This document shows positions 48,601-56,357 of a DNA stretch of 64,000 nt, one piece after another. The DNA is from Candidatus Saccharimonadota bacterium (lineage in GTDB: Bacteria; Patescibacteriota; Saccharimonadia; Saccharimonadales; Saccharimonadaceae). The notes beneath the pieces were generated by a model that was given only the letters and a program-made list of their open reading frames with translations, was not told where the DNA came from and ran no database searches. The position numbers and the translations under genes are program-made. The stretch spans positions 113,422-177,421 of the forward strand of contig JAQGHA010000010.1 in the NCBI GenBank assembly GCA_028289065.1. The letters are read 5' to 3'. Position 1 is the stretch's first letter; every line of letters starts with the position of its first letter.

Positions 48601-49773
48601 TGGGCGCGAATCCACCGCATACGTACAGTGCTAAAACGTGAGCAGCAACTAGCGAACGACAAGAACACGTTCCTTTCACTGGCCTCGCATTACCTACGAA
48701 CCCCAATTACCATCTTAGATGCAACCGTAGGTATGATTCCAAACAGCGCCGTACTCAAATCGGTAGTCACTTCGTTACGCTTAAAAGCCGATGCCTTACT
48801 TGAAAATGGAGTGGCAACCACCCTAGCTGATATTAATAGCCCAGATATACAAAAAATTACCCGTACTGCGTTTGCATCGATATATTTCTGGCTTCCAATT
48901 GTCGTTTCAATCGCCTTAACCCTAGCTGTGACGCTACTGCTCAATACCGCCGCATCAGGCGTGACGCTCAATGATACGTTGGTTTATACGGCAATTATAG
49001 TATCGGCACTTGTATTAATAGTTGGCTTTGGAGCCCGAACGCTATATATAAACAAAGAAGTGTCGGCTGCTAAACAGATCATGGAACAGCATAGGTCACA
49101 GCTATTTAGTGCCAAAACCAGCTTTATAACCGCCCTACAAACAGAACTTTCAAATGAGATTCTACAGCTTCGTGAAGCACTTTCGACTAACACTACAATC
49201 CCGCTCAATGTTAAACCGCTGATTGAAGATGGTACGCAGCGTCTGCAAGGCCTTGTATCGAAACTGTCTGTGATTGCTAATATTAATGGTGTTTCTATGC
49301 AGGCAGATGATTTCACACCGCAGGAATTGGTGCAATCTAGCATTCAAATGCATCAAACTGAAATTGAACAAAAAAACCTAGTGGTAGAACAGAATTACAC
49401 CGAAAATGCGAAAGTGACACAAGACCAACGGATGCTTCGTTATGTTACCGGCACGGTATTGAATAATGCTGTTATGTTCTCACAGCCAAATAGCCATATC
49501 GAGATTAACTCTACTAAGAAGGGACGAAACACCCAAGTATCGATCACTAATGAAGATAGTTCATTTGGAAGCGCTGAAACAATCAGCGCAATGTTCGAAC
49601 CATTCAACCATGCTACTCATGAGAATGACTTAACCGTTGATGGCATCGGTTTAAGCCTGTACCTAGATAAATTGATTATGGAACATTTAGGTGGTTCAAT
49701 TTCAGCTAGTAACTCCGCCTTGCGACACAGTGCGACCATCAATATATTATTCCCTTCCGCTAAGTCATTATAG
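39616..49773 (+). CDS. Giant (3385 aa) surface protein: IPT/TIG domains, nested RCC1 repeats, many Ig-like repeats, TM segments, C-terminal histidine-kinase-like module
   Basis: Signal/TM; VTSVAPSSVSPNGGDSITITGSDF; seven CWGxN-type RCC1 blades; repeated TIPAGQSSVxFYYKD; C-terminal FLSLASHYLRTPIT, VLNNAVMFSQPN, DGIGLSLYLDKLIMEHLGGSI. Confidence 0.9.
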   Translation: MIENIKYGYTKRVKNAVVSVFLFVLSVLAVTVFIDPVQALAAPVVTSVAPSSVSPNGGDSITITGSDFVDGALVYFDNIPASSVTFISPETLTAVTPANNTGVKDVTVINPDTSENTLVNSLTYTESTMTVTSIAPTSGTVLGDDDVLISGSNFSPGVAEITKVSTGGAFSCGIYNNEAYCWGDNSFGQLGNNSKTQSRVPTPVDTSGVLAGKTITSISAGDYRACLVTSDNLAYCWGYGDNGELGNGGYTASLVPVKVLLTGALEGKTVKSISTGLFHTCVVASDDKAYCWGSNSSGQLGNNSTVTARVPVAVSTAGVLANKNIASIEAGGLITCAVTTDGQASCWGANYYGQLGNGGVNQSNTPKAIYMFGVLSNKTITSISSTNDHTCLIASDAQVYCWGGPNDYGQYGTGATGTQSEIPVATYTGGEIAGKTIVAISTGAYHTCALDSDSKAYCWGRNESGQLGIGSNSTATRPAAVIASGALAHRKITSISTGTVQTCVSTNDGAAICWGVNIQGQLGNGSTTASNTPVQVANAAIKNIDVTFGGIAATNVQIVSSTSLSAKTPAQSAGAKDVAVSRYDSEVVTLPNAYTYIANSSITSVSPANAPKTGGDTITITGTGFDANTKVKLAGNYIDTVTYIDETTLTFITPAAASAGPVDVSIEDTSGATSTLTDAFTYTIPDPVLVSVSPAVGPMNGGTSITINGTGFDANPDGATWYQVHIGDILATDVTYVNDTTLTASTPAGTIGMNDVSVSSIYTNTVTLAESYTYIAQSYAFTNTALNLSKDEIGTLVITARNGSNAPVTSTVPTTVTLATTSAGGAFARNLSEDITSRWSYTTVIIPAGQSSVNVYYKDTAIGTPTITGTVEGVASFTQLATISSPFRFVVNGVSDPIKAGVPSSVTIRVTDKNGVQRNDYTGTIVFSSDDPLATLPLSYTMKPTDYGIKTFTNGVTMGSVGEFCVTAADSVDSALVTGQQCSITVQSATVGTISKLAIITPEQHITAGNYSSPITIQTQNDSGVSVPVASQQHIYLYSPSTSAEFSNDGVTWSGTMPFDTTIETGTSSTNVYFRDSVAHTTTIKASDNSSEATGADFGWLNANQSITTGLSPPTKLRVTGLQAMLSGQKSSYMVELIDDAGNLVSTDSDITIRVDGDTLTSRFYNPATNPTRTAGPTEFIIPTGLSGVTIGFSDTTLSSGTDFTRLTFIDGRPQTDAIRLQDATKDVQIVAALPTQISLNAELTTMEAGNSTAVDIQLLDDDDQIAPAVETTVINLGSSTGSGRYSLTQTPLTPISSITLEQGQTTKRIYFQDTVAGTSTLSASRANMTSQSDSIEITTSNTTRFGITPFSSTTTVNNSSEAFTITSYDVFGNIVVQDAALNVYLYSDQPSTGFSNSPAGPWNVSSTTIPAGQSSVQFYAKDSSFYDNPLQLTVSDKSSLDTPDTDIANATASLSITSQPISSIAITSTPQTVIAGTVANKIDVELRESNGTPALQDGTARVNISISNGKFIATNDASAVTINSVAIPRGTATASFYYYSEKAGTYTINATVTGTATTTTQAITVDAAAPSKVIYELGTPPTTPNVATNAIKAVIRDPFNNNAHFNNDKTLTLASTCTTGSFSLSNTNWQGISSINITAGVSDATYYYKDSNPGTCTLTSSISGITTASQQVTINSFAVQSLVFSTTAQTIKAGEKTGVITVELRKADGSPAYQNGSTQLQLQADSGQFFANSGDTQTVSTITIAADQASASFYYSGTLSGTRTITASIAGAPNSVSQQVTITPEQASQLSFTTQPQTVPEGSPSAIVHVAIQDMYGNSTQITSNKVLNLTSTCISGTFSEDDVDWQPVASIALPSGSTDASFFYRSMIQGSCSLTVSANGLQSASQNMTISDSNFPVRIGLSVPSEEVIKGETRNILISLLDQNGDISAAKVRTTVYVSTSSDGVFNNASVVINPGSSTATVTYKNNISDQVTIYARDQVGATDSVGSLADTSATLTYIEGAPSSVKIQAPSTAPVGASTAITTSLLNTYGLPVSAASNTIVTFSSTDQTGLFYDANGNTTTQITVLAGQSQATIKYRQTTVNVATIRAQSTNLTQATLDISTISQNNISEIRFITGPQTLEVGVEGTFRVGLYDEYGNVAVSSGDITLYAQSNSTSVLSNNGQFTIPAGQSNATFTYKQNTVGPFTITVSDSLTGTSGAITTITQNGEAIVGNPKSFRITPTNTQLERGGVTNAITVELLNTNNQATPATNGGQVVNLGDVNSIGKYSSTPNGNFTSQLALTVLNGQTSATFYYRNDTSAAGTYSVAASSTFGQTLITKNASVTLVYGEPTQLKYITQPITVEANSPSRVLTIQLQNQYGKGVPANGDKTVYLSSDSNTGQFASSKVDWGVDSIIIQNGASTADFYYKDTETGGRTITASDTLPLSPDVLLANGVQPLSVIPSTNTQRIVNNFLVTNISDPQSQGTNSSLVLIARDVDGYIVENYSGTVTFTSNDPQAELPDDYTFIPSVDKGVRVFTNHVSFSTEGEMVVTATDTNGINGEQADITVGEANTNPITALAITQPSSPVTIAPNTTSPNITIELRDALGHSTNAATGGMAIRLTSSSATGQFATSTGGPWQSSLVLNIAEGQSYTNVYYRDSAVGDATITARDWNNAADNSAISNATLDVLVHRTYVAGQQTIQTLNALGQYETSAQLFAHTNDGSVTGRVNNVFNSRNLVDNQPVAVEWRVQWRQGVNLIMSDSASNETAFTFNVDPINTTAGANNFYAVAETTETTFQDSYSVVSKQLQATVSPWKTSIATQSYALNSKPVAATVKFQNNNAAANPVIVNIFLLPADATNTVNAVNVTGYASPGSTLEYSIPAGIASLGGTYKLLAVTYDADGNTTSQVVSSSFTVMETAPIVPTTPVSPTDPTSNDPSTPSDTSTTIPVTEPEIPVKPVSPEAPSAGSGTTPTPIVAGAANDALTTAAIFATYGTTLFVGIFLFRESYKEWARIHRIRTVLKREQQLANDKNTFLSLASHYLRTPITILDATVGMIPNSAVLKSVVTSLRLKADALLENGVATTLADINSPDIQKITRTAFASIYFWLPIVVSIALTLAVTLLLNTAASGVTLNDTLVYTAIIVSALVLIVGFGARTLYINKEVSAAKQIMEQHRSQLFSAKTSFITALQTELSNEILQLREALSTNTTIPLNVKPLIEDGTQRLQGLVSKLSVIANINGVSMQADDFTPQELVQSSIQMHQTEIEQKNLVVEQNYTENAKVTQDQRMLRYVTGTVLNNAVMFSQPNSHIEINSTKKGRNTQVSITNEDSSFGSAETISAMFEPFNHATHENDLTVDGIGLSLYLDKLIMEHLGGSISASNSALRHSATINILFPSAKSL

Positions 49774-49784
49774 TAAGCTATATA

Positions 49785-49836
49785 AAATAAAATGACGCCA
49801 GTCGTATAAGTGTACTGGCGTCATTGTTTTTAGTTA
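49785..49836. terminator. Bidirectional hairpin terminator between convergent genes
   Basis: AAAATGACGCCAGT...ACTGGCGTCATTGTTTTT. Confidence 0.75.
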
Positions 49837-49844
49837 TTGCTAAA

Positions 49845-50237
49845 TTATTGAACAGCTATTAGTTCAATATCAAATACTAAATCACTATTCGGTGGGATAG
49901 CTGATGAAGCCCGGCGGCCACCATAGGCCATTTCTGAAGGAATTACTAAGCGCCGAGTGCCGCCAACTTTCATACCAGGTACACCAATAGTCCAGCCGTC
50001 AATTACTTGATGAAGCCCGAAAGTTGCTGGACGACCGGAGTCGTGGCTGCTTTCAAAAATTGAACCGTCGGTACAGAGCGCGCCGGTGTAGTGAGCAGTA
50101 ATGGTAGCGCCAACTGGAACTTCTTCGCCGGTTCCAACAACCAAATCAATAGTTTGGAGTTCTGCGACTTTAGTTTTCTTTCCTAGCGGAATATAGTCTT
50201 GTAACGTAGTGCCTTTAAGCTTGTGTGGATTAGTCAT
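49845..50237 (-). CDS. FKBP-type peptidyl-prolyl isomerase
   Basis: VPVGATITAHYTGALCTDGSIFESS...VIPSEMAYGGRRASSAIPPNSDLVFDIEL. Confidence 0.92.
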   Translation of the reverse strand: MTNPHKLKGTTLQDYIPLGKKTKVAELQTIDLVVGTGEEVPVGATITAHYTGALCTDGSIFESSHDSGRPATFGLHQVIDGWTIGVPGMKVGGTRRLVIPSEMAYGGRRASSAIPPNSDLVFDIELIAVQ

Positions 50238-50377
50238 ATAACTATTATACCAAGCTCGTAGACAGTCGTAAGTATTGCTATATATTGTATTTTAGTATAT
50301 TGTATTTTTATCTCAGAACACTAGAGAGCCCTTTTTCCATTTTTTAGCGAAAGCTAAAAACCAACCATCGGAGTGTC

Positions 50378-50671
50378 ATGACTACTGACGTATCGACCAA
50401 ACCGCTTTCCCGAGGCCAGCTTCGCATCCGATCCAGCGATGCCCACGAAGCCAGCCAGTATTTTTTGGTGTGCTTCGTACCCGGCGTGTCCGCCTTTTTG
50501 CTTGCATTGAAGGCAGCTATGGACAAATCCTGGGAGGATACAGCTGACATAGCTGTCATCTTGCTGGTGAGCTTCATCCTCGCAGTCGTCACCAGTCTCT
50601 GGCTGGCAACGATCAGGTTGAGCCGCTACTACACCAACAAGGCCGACCAGTACGACCACAAGCTCCGATAA
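50378..50671 (+). CDS. Small two-TM protein, unknown (GC-rich class)
   Basis: Leader hairpin TTTTTAGC-GAAA-GCTAAAAA; SD CGGAG; two TM. Confidence 0.65.
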   Translation: MTTDVSTKPLSRGQLRIRSSDAHEASQYFLVCFVPGVSAFLLALKAAMDKSWEDTADIAVILLVSFILAVVTSLWLATIRLSRYYTNKADQYDHKLR

Positions 50672-50717
50672 TCACTCCCCGAGAGTGATACCCTTGAGCG
50701 AGTGTTGCCAGGGTAAA

Positions 50718-50765
50718 TCTCGGGCAACAATCAAAGTTATTTATGCTAAATGGTTTTGATTGTTG
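50718..50765 (+). repeat. R2 repeat copy c (12-bp perfect inverted repeat)
   Basis: TCTCGGGCAACAATCAAAGTTATTTATGCTAAATGGTTTTGATTGTTG. Confidence 0.65.
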
Positions 50766-50813
50766 CTACCAAAGTAAAGCTAGATACCATGTTTGTTTGC
50801 TATGATGAGAGCA

Positions 50814-52154
50814 ATGAAATCACATCAAAACCGAATTCTTCTCATCGCTATTCTTGCATCCTTTGTTGCCTTTCTTGACGGGTCGGTAGTGGGGGTAGCG
50901 CTGCCTCAAATAAGCGAGCAGCTCGGCGGTGGTTTGCTCACGCAACAATGGGTGAACGATGCCTACTTAATTACACTCGGTACCTTAATTCTTGCCGCCG
51001 GCTCATTGTCAGACATTTTCGGCCGTAAAAAAATTATTACTATCGGTCTAATCGGCTTCTTAGTTACGTCGTTACTTTGTGCGGTCGCACCCACCGCTGA
51101 ATTCTTGATTATATCGCGTAGCTTACAGGGTATTGCCGGAGCGTTACTCGTACCAAGCTCATTGGCAATTATTATTAGTGCCTTTACGGGCAGCGAACAA
51201 GCCAAAGCCATCGGGAGATGGACAGCCTGGACGGGGATTGCCTTTATTATTGGCCCACTAGTGGGTGGTTTATTAGTCGACTTTTCTTCATGGCGTTTAA
51301 TCTTCGCTATTAATATCATCCCGATCGTCATAGCACTGATACTACTAAAGCGGCTTAATTTCGAAGAGGAAATGAAAACCCGCGCTAAGGTAGATGTCAC
51401 TGGCATTATTTTGGGGGCAGTTGGGTTAGGCGGTATCGTCTATGCCCTTATTGAGCAGGGGAATTATGGCTGGAGCAGTTCCCTTATATGGGGTACGTTC
51501 GTTGCTGGCCTTATATCACTCATCGTGTTTATATATCACGAGCGAGTTACCAAACAACCAATGCTTCCACTTCATTTATTTACGGTGCAAAATTTTAGCG
51601 TCGGTAACATTGCGACGTTCTTCATTTATGCCGCTTTAGCACTGCAAGGTTTTTTATTAGTTATCTTCCTTCAACAAGTTGCTGGTTATTCAGCGACTAT
51701 GGCAGGGTTAGTATCACTTCCAATAACATTCATTATGTTTTTCTTATCGTCTAAATTCGGAGCATTATCTGGGAAATACGGCCCACGATTATTTATGGCG
51801 ATAGGTCCAATCGTTGCTGGGCTGGGTACGTTATATATGCTAACCGTCTCATTGCCGACCGATTATTGGACACAATTACTACCAGCAATTATATTATTCG
51901 GCTTAGGCTTATCTATAACCGTCGCTCCATTAACATCGGCAATTTTAGGCTCAATTAAACCAGCCCAAGCCGGCATAGGCTCGGCCATTAACAATGCCGT
52001 TTCCCGAATCGCCGGACTGCTATCGGTAGCAGTTATTGGGCTATTTATGGGCACAAATGTGACCCTTGAAGGCTTTCACCAAGGCATGATACTTTGTACT
52101 GTTCTACTATTCGTAGGTGGGGTAGTCTCGGCTATTGGTATCAAAAATAGTTAA
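50814..52154 (+). CDS. MFS multidrug transporter, DHA2/EmrB-QacA-like
   Basis: SFVAFLDGSVVGVALPQIS; GSLSDIFGRKKI; many TM segments; ATG 7 nt after TATGAT. Confidence 0.88.
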   Translation: MKSHQNRILLIAILASFVAFLDGSVVGVALPQISEQLGGGLLTQQWVNDAYLITLGTLILAAGSLSDIFGRKKIITIGLIGFLVTSLLCAVAPTAEFLIISRSLQGIAGALLVPSSLAIIISAFTGSEQAKAIGRWTAWTGIAFIIGPLVGGLLVDFSSWRLIFAINIIPIVIALILLKRLNFEEEMKTRAKVDVTGIILGAVGLGGIVYALIEQGNYGWSSSLIWGTFVAGLISLIVFIYHERVTKQPMLPLHLFTVQNFSVGNIATFFIYAALALQGFLLVIFLQQVAGYSATMAGLVSLPITFIMFFLSSKFGALSGKYGPRLFMAIGPIVAGLGTLYMLTVSLPTDYWTQLLPAIILFGLGLSITVAPLTSAILGSIKPAQAGIGSAINNAVSRIAGLLSVAVIGLFMGTNVTLEGFHQGMILCTVLLFVGGVVSAIGIKNS

Positions 52155-52220
52155 TTGAGTTCGTTGTTTTATTACTAAATTTGTGTTATAAAAAGCATCG
52201 TCAGTCTACGAGAGGAAATT

Positions 52221-52388
52221 ATGGATGCAGTTCTCGAGCTACCCGTGATCTCAAGCGAGATCGAAGAGGAAGCCGTCTGTTCATGTTCGTGCAGAGCCTG
52301 CGAAAGCAACGACCACTGTCACAGAGCTGAAACATCGTGCTTCTGGTACAAACGACTCAAACCCCGTTACCACTCGCAAGGGTGGTAA
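52221..52388 (+). CDS. 55-aa Cys-rich mini-protein (not in supplied ORF track)
   Basis: MDAVLELPVISSEIEEEAVCSCSCRACESNDHCHRAETSCFWYKRLKPRYHSQGW*; AGAGGA SD; terminator overlaps stop. Confidence 0.6.
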   Translation: MDAVLELPVISSEIEEEAVCSCSCRACESNDHCHRAETSCFWYKRLKPRYHSQGW

Positions 52389-52394
52389 CGGGGT
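52361..52394 (+). terminator. 13-bp perfect hairpin terminator overlapping mini-protein stop
   Basis: ACCCCGTTACCAC / GTGGTAACGGGGT. Confidence 0.75.
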
Positions 52395-52467
52395 GCTTTC
52401 ATTTATAACTCAGGAGTTTAGGCTCTATATATTGCAAACTTAAGCATTATGTGATATAATACATATA

Positions 52468-52884
52468 ATGAATCGGCTTACTCCTGAAACTATTTCGCCA
52501 ACACCTCTATCTTTGGCAGAACAAGCGTTCCTTGATCGCCAAAACTTCGACGGTACTCAACGTGTACGTACAGAGCAAGTCGGCCGTAAGTTGCTTGCCT
52601 TGCTTTCTCCTACTGTTAGCGAGCAATATTCATGGCTTAAAACAACCAACCCCACTGATCACACAAATTACGCACAAGGTTTAGTGGAAATTAAACAGTT
52701 ACAGCAAGCTATTCTTCTAGAAAAAGGAGAATACCCTGACGGGCCCGGTACCTATAGAAATTTGCAGTACGCCCATCGGATGGAAGCGGTTGGAACAGCC
52801 GTGTTAGTATCAGAAGCTTTGATGGGTGGCGATGTCTTAAATGGCACAGTGCCAATTATGGATGAAATATTAAATAATAATTAA
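52468..52884 (+). CDS. Unknown 138-aa protein
   Basis: TATAAT 7 nt before ATG; continuous ORF. Confidence 0.6.
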   Translation: MNRLTPETISPTPLSLAEQAFLDRQNFDGTQRVRTEQVGRKLLALLSPTVSEQYSWLKTTNPTDHTNYAQGLVEIKQLQQAILLEKGEYPDGPGTYRNLQYAHRMEAVGTAVLVSEALMGGDVLNGTVPIMDEILNNN

Positions 52885-52983
52885 ATTCAAACATGTAAGA
52901 TATTTTACAGTCTGAAAGCAAGCTTAGTTATATAGTAGCTCCAGAGCATATAGCTCAAATACAGGTATAAATGAAGGGATAAG

Positions 52984-53211
52984 ATGGACGTATCAACAGC
53001 AATTACACTGCTTACAATCAATGTCATAGTCCTCTCAATTGTTATTATATTTATAATAGTTGTAGCGATTATTCTCATTGTGAAGCTGAACAAGGTAGCC
53101 AAAAATGTCCAGCAAACGACAGCGAATTTTGCTCACTTGAGCGAGTGGTTGTCACCAGCTAAACTGTTTGGCACATTAGCGAAAACTATTAGTACATTTA
53201 AGAAACGATAA
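52984..53211 (+). CDS. Small single-TM protein, unknown
   Basis: N-terminal TM; directly upstream of YtxH-like gene. Confidence 0.6.
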   Translation: MDVSTAITLLTINVIVLSIVIIFIIVVAIILIVKLNKVAKNVQQTTANFAHLSEWLSPAKLFGTLAKTISTFKKR

Positions 53212-53225
53212 TTAAAGGAGATAAT

Positions 53226-53570
53226 ATGGGAAAAATTGAAAGCGTAATTTTAGTAGCAGTTGGTAGTTTTATTGCTGGTGTGCTTTTAGCACCAAAAAGT
53301 GGTAAAGAAACCCGTCAAGACATTATGGATAAAACAAATGACTTGAAGGGAAAAGCCAGCGATGGCATGCGTGAAATGAAAAAAGGCGCAGCATCAGTAA
53401 AAGACGAGATTACTGATGGTTTTGAAAATGTTAAAGACATTGCTAAAGATGCAACCGGTGATGCTAAACGAACAGCTGCCCGCGTTAAGAACGAAGCGAC
53501 TGCACGAGCTGATGCTGTAAAGCAAAAGACCCAACGCACTGCTGATAACGTCAACGACACCCGTAGTTAA
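53226..53570 (+). CDS. YtxH-domain protein
   Basis: VGSFIAGVLLAPKSGKETRQDI followed by repetitive amphipathic helix. Confidence 0.85.
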   Translation: MGKIESVILVAVGSFIAGVLLAPKSGKETRQDIMDKTNDLKGKASDGMREMKKGAASVKDEITDGFENVKDIAKDATGDAKRTAARVKNEATARADAVKQKTQRTADNVNDTRS

Positions 53571-53622
53571 TTGTATTTACAAAGCTATATAAATAAGAGG
53601 CACGAAAGTGCCTCTTATTTTA

Positions 53623-55413
53623 TTATTCTTCGATAAAGCCACCAGATTGGTGCTTCCACAACTTAGCGTAAGAGCCTTTAGCCTTAACCAGTTCTTCGTG
53701 TGAGCCTTGTTCGGCTATTTCGCCGTCTTTAAGTACGACAATCCGATCAAGTTTAGAAATAGTCGAAAGGCGGTGAGCAATAACGATGCTAGTGCGACTT
53801 TTCATAAGTTTGGCTAAAGCATCTTGGATTAGCGCTTCGCTTTCACTGTCCAGAGCAGACGTAGCCTCGTCTAGCACTAGGATAGGGGCATCTTTGATAA
53901 TTGCCCGCGAAATTGCAATGCGCTGCCGTTGACCACCTGAGAGCTTCACGCCGCGTTCACCAACCACCGTATCTAACCCAGCCGGCATCTTTTTAATGAA
54001 TTCCCAGGCGTGAGCTTGTTTGGCGGCTTTAATAACTTCACGGTCAGTAGCATTTGGTTTTCCATAGGCAATATTTTCACGGATACTTCGGTGAAACAGT
54101 AGTGGCTCTTGGGGAACATACGCAACGGAGTGGCGTAGGCTTTGTTGGGTCACTTTAGAGATGTCTTGATTATCGAATAGGATAGCCCCGGATTGGAGAT
54201 CCGTAAAACGAAGCAGCAGGCGAGTGAGGGTAGTTTTGCCGGAACCAGATGGCCCAACGAAACCTACTTGCTCACCAGCTTTAATATCGAATGATAAGTT
54301 TTTAAATAGCATATCATCAGGCAGAGCATCAGCATGTCGAAAGGCAACATTTCGGAATTCGATTTTACCTTTTTTAATTTTAAGCTTTTTGGCATTTGGT
54401 ATATCAACAACCGAATGGGCTTCTTGTAAAATATTCGTCATTTCATAGGCATCACCGAAAGCACGTGATGTCGCTCGCAGGATATTATTAAAACCCCATA
54501 ACTGACCGAGTATTTGCGTACTATATGTAATGGCTAATACTAAAGTACCTATCTGAACTCCAAACCATTGTTGGCCACCGATTAATACAATAAACGCCAA
54601 GCCACTAAGCGCCACAATGACCACTCCAAAGCCTATGTCGCGTTTGGTTGAGGCGACCATTAAATTATTCGTTGCCTTGCTGGCTTGCACATTCAGCACG
54701 TCGTAGCGTGAGCGTTCTACGTCTTCATGGGCACCGCCTTTGACGGCCATTATATTAGTAATACTATCAGCCAACTGGCCGCTCAATTTCGTTTTCGTCT
54801 CGGCTTCAGCAATGGTGAGCTTTTGGACATTCTTGAAACTGATAGTCGCAATAATCATAAAGACAGCCGCAAAAACGGCAATGAAGGCCGTAAATAGTGG
54901 CAATTGCGGTCCAAGAATAATAAAGGTAAACAGAAACGAGAACATCAGTGGCAGTAAGTTGAACATAACCATATTTGATAAAATTACGAATGATGAAGCA
55001 AATTTATTTACCTGCGACACCAGCGAACCACCAAAGCGGGCGTTGTGGAAATCCAACGATTGCGTTGCCAGGGTGTCAAAACTTTTTCGGTTCAGGCCAT
55101 AGATTACTTTAGTTTCTAGTGTCCAACCCAAAAACAAAACCGCTCGCCACAAAACAAGTTCACCTAAAGCGATAGATATAATGTAGGCAATTATCCAAGG
55201 TGAGAAAGTTTGAAATAATGTATCAGGGCTATAAGTGTTAGTGGTAAGTTCATTGATGACATGGGCGATTATCCATCCGGTAGCGTAGGTATTTAAAAAA
55301 ATCGCTAACGGAATAAATAGTAAGGTTGGTATGAGTAGCTTCTTATTAAGCCGAACTTCATTCCAGTACAACGCCAACGTCTGCTTCATAGAGGTAAAAT
55401 TATTATTTTTCAT
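53623..55413 (-). CDS. ABC transporter, fused permease-ATPase
   Basis: GPSGSGKTTLTRLL, LSGGQRQRIAISRAI, ILVLDEATSALD. Confidence 0.93.
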   Translation of the reverse strand: MKNNNFTSMKQTLALYWNEVRLNKKLLIPTLLFIPLAIFLNTYATGWIIAHVINELTTNTYSPDTLFQTFSPWIIAYIISIALGELVLWRAVLFLGWTLETKVIYGLNRKSFDTLATQSLDFHNARFGGSLVSQVNKFASSFVILSNMVMFNLLPLMFSFLFTFIILGPQLPLFTAFIAVFAAVFMIIATISFKNVQKLTIAEAETKTKLSGQLADSITNIMAVKGGAHEDVERSRYDVLNVQASKATNNLMVASTKRDIGFGVVIVALSGLAFIVLIGGQQWFGVQIGTLVLAITYSTQILGQLWGFNNILRATSRAFGDAYEMTNILQEAHSVVDIPNAKKLKIKKGKIEFRNVAFRHADALPDDMLFKNLSFDIKAGEQVGFVGPSGSGKTTLTRLLLRFTDLQSGAILFDNQDISKVTQQSLRHSVAYVPQEPLLFHRSIRENIAYGKPNATDREVIKAAKQAHAWEFIKKMPAGLDTVVGERGVKLSGGQRQRIAISRAIIKDAPILVLDEATSALDSESEALIQDALAKLMKSRTSIVIAHRLSTISKLDRIVVLKDGEIAEQGSHEELVKAKGSYAKLWKHQSGGFIEE

Positions 55414-55463
55414 TCTTATAATTATATAACATCGCAGCCAGCTTTTTTGTTATGATAGGCCAT

Positions 55464-56294
55464 ATGAGTTCTATTTATACCGCATACAAAGATAAAATTA
55501 TTGTCGTAGCCGGCGGTGCATCTGGCATTGGCGAACATATTGTCAGGCAATTATCCGTGTTTGCTAAAACCGTTATTATTATGGATCGTAACAAAAAAGC
55601 TGGCACAACTATTGTTAAAGACCTAGCCGATGAAGTGTTCGTTGAACAAGTGGAGATGAAAGACACTAAAGATGTTCAAAAGGTCTTGAAACGAATTAAT
55701 AGCAAGTACGGCACAATTGACTATTTCTTTAATACAGCCGGTACTTTTTTAGCCGGAGAGATCCGCGATACTCCAGTTGAAGATTGGCATCTTATTGCCG
55801 AACGGAACTTACAACCAATTATTAACGGCACTGCTACCGTCTATGAAATTATGCGCGATAACGGGCATGGTCACATTATCAACGTGGCATCGGCAGCTGG
55901 TTTATTTATCGTTCCAGCAATGAGTGTATATGGAGCCACAAAAGCAGCAGTGGTTAGCTTGTCGCTCGGTTTACGCCTTGAAGCTAAAACGCTCAATATC
56001 AAAGTCAGCGTTGTTTGCCCTACTGTTGTTGAAACGCCACTCTACGAAACCGCCATGTACGATGGCATAGACAAAGAAAAAGCTTTAGATTATTTGAAAA
56101 AATCAAAGGCTCAACAACCTCAAAAAGCTGCTCGCCGTATTATTGAGGCAACTGCTAAGAATAAAGCGATTATCCATACTGCACATAGCACCCTTTTTGC
56201 CTGGGCATTATACCGTTTTTCGCCAACACTTTATATTGCTACTGCTCGACGGTTCGTAACATTGTACCGAAAATCACTTCGTTCCCACTATTAG
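55464..56294 (+). CDS. Short-chain dehydrogenase/reductase
   Basis: VVAGGASGIGEHIV; YGATKAAV; ATG 7 nt after TATGAT. Confidence 0.9.
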   Translation: MSSIYTAYKDKIIVVAGGASGIGEHIVRQLSVFAKTVIIMDRNKKAGTTIVKDLADEVFVEQVEMKDTKDVQKVLKRINSKYGTIDYFFNTAGTFLAGEIRDTPVEDWHLIAERNLQPIINGTATVYEIMRDNGHGHIINVASAAGLFIVPAMSVYGATKAAVVSLSLGLRLEAKTLNIKVSVVCPTVVETPLYETAMYDGIDKEKALDYLKKSKAQQPQKAARRIIEATAKNKAIIHTAHSTLFAWALYRFSPTLYIATARRFVTLYRKSLRSHY

Positions 56295-56357
56295 TGAAGT
56301 TTTTTACAGTATTCGTCTTACGTTGCTCCTACACTTAATGTATATAAAGGAGAACCT

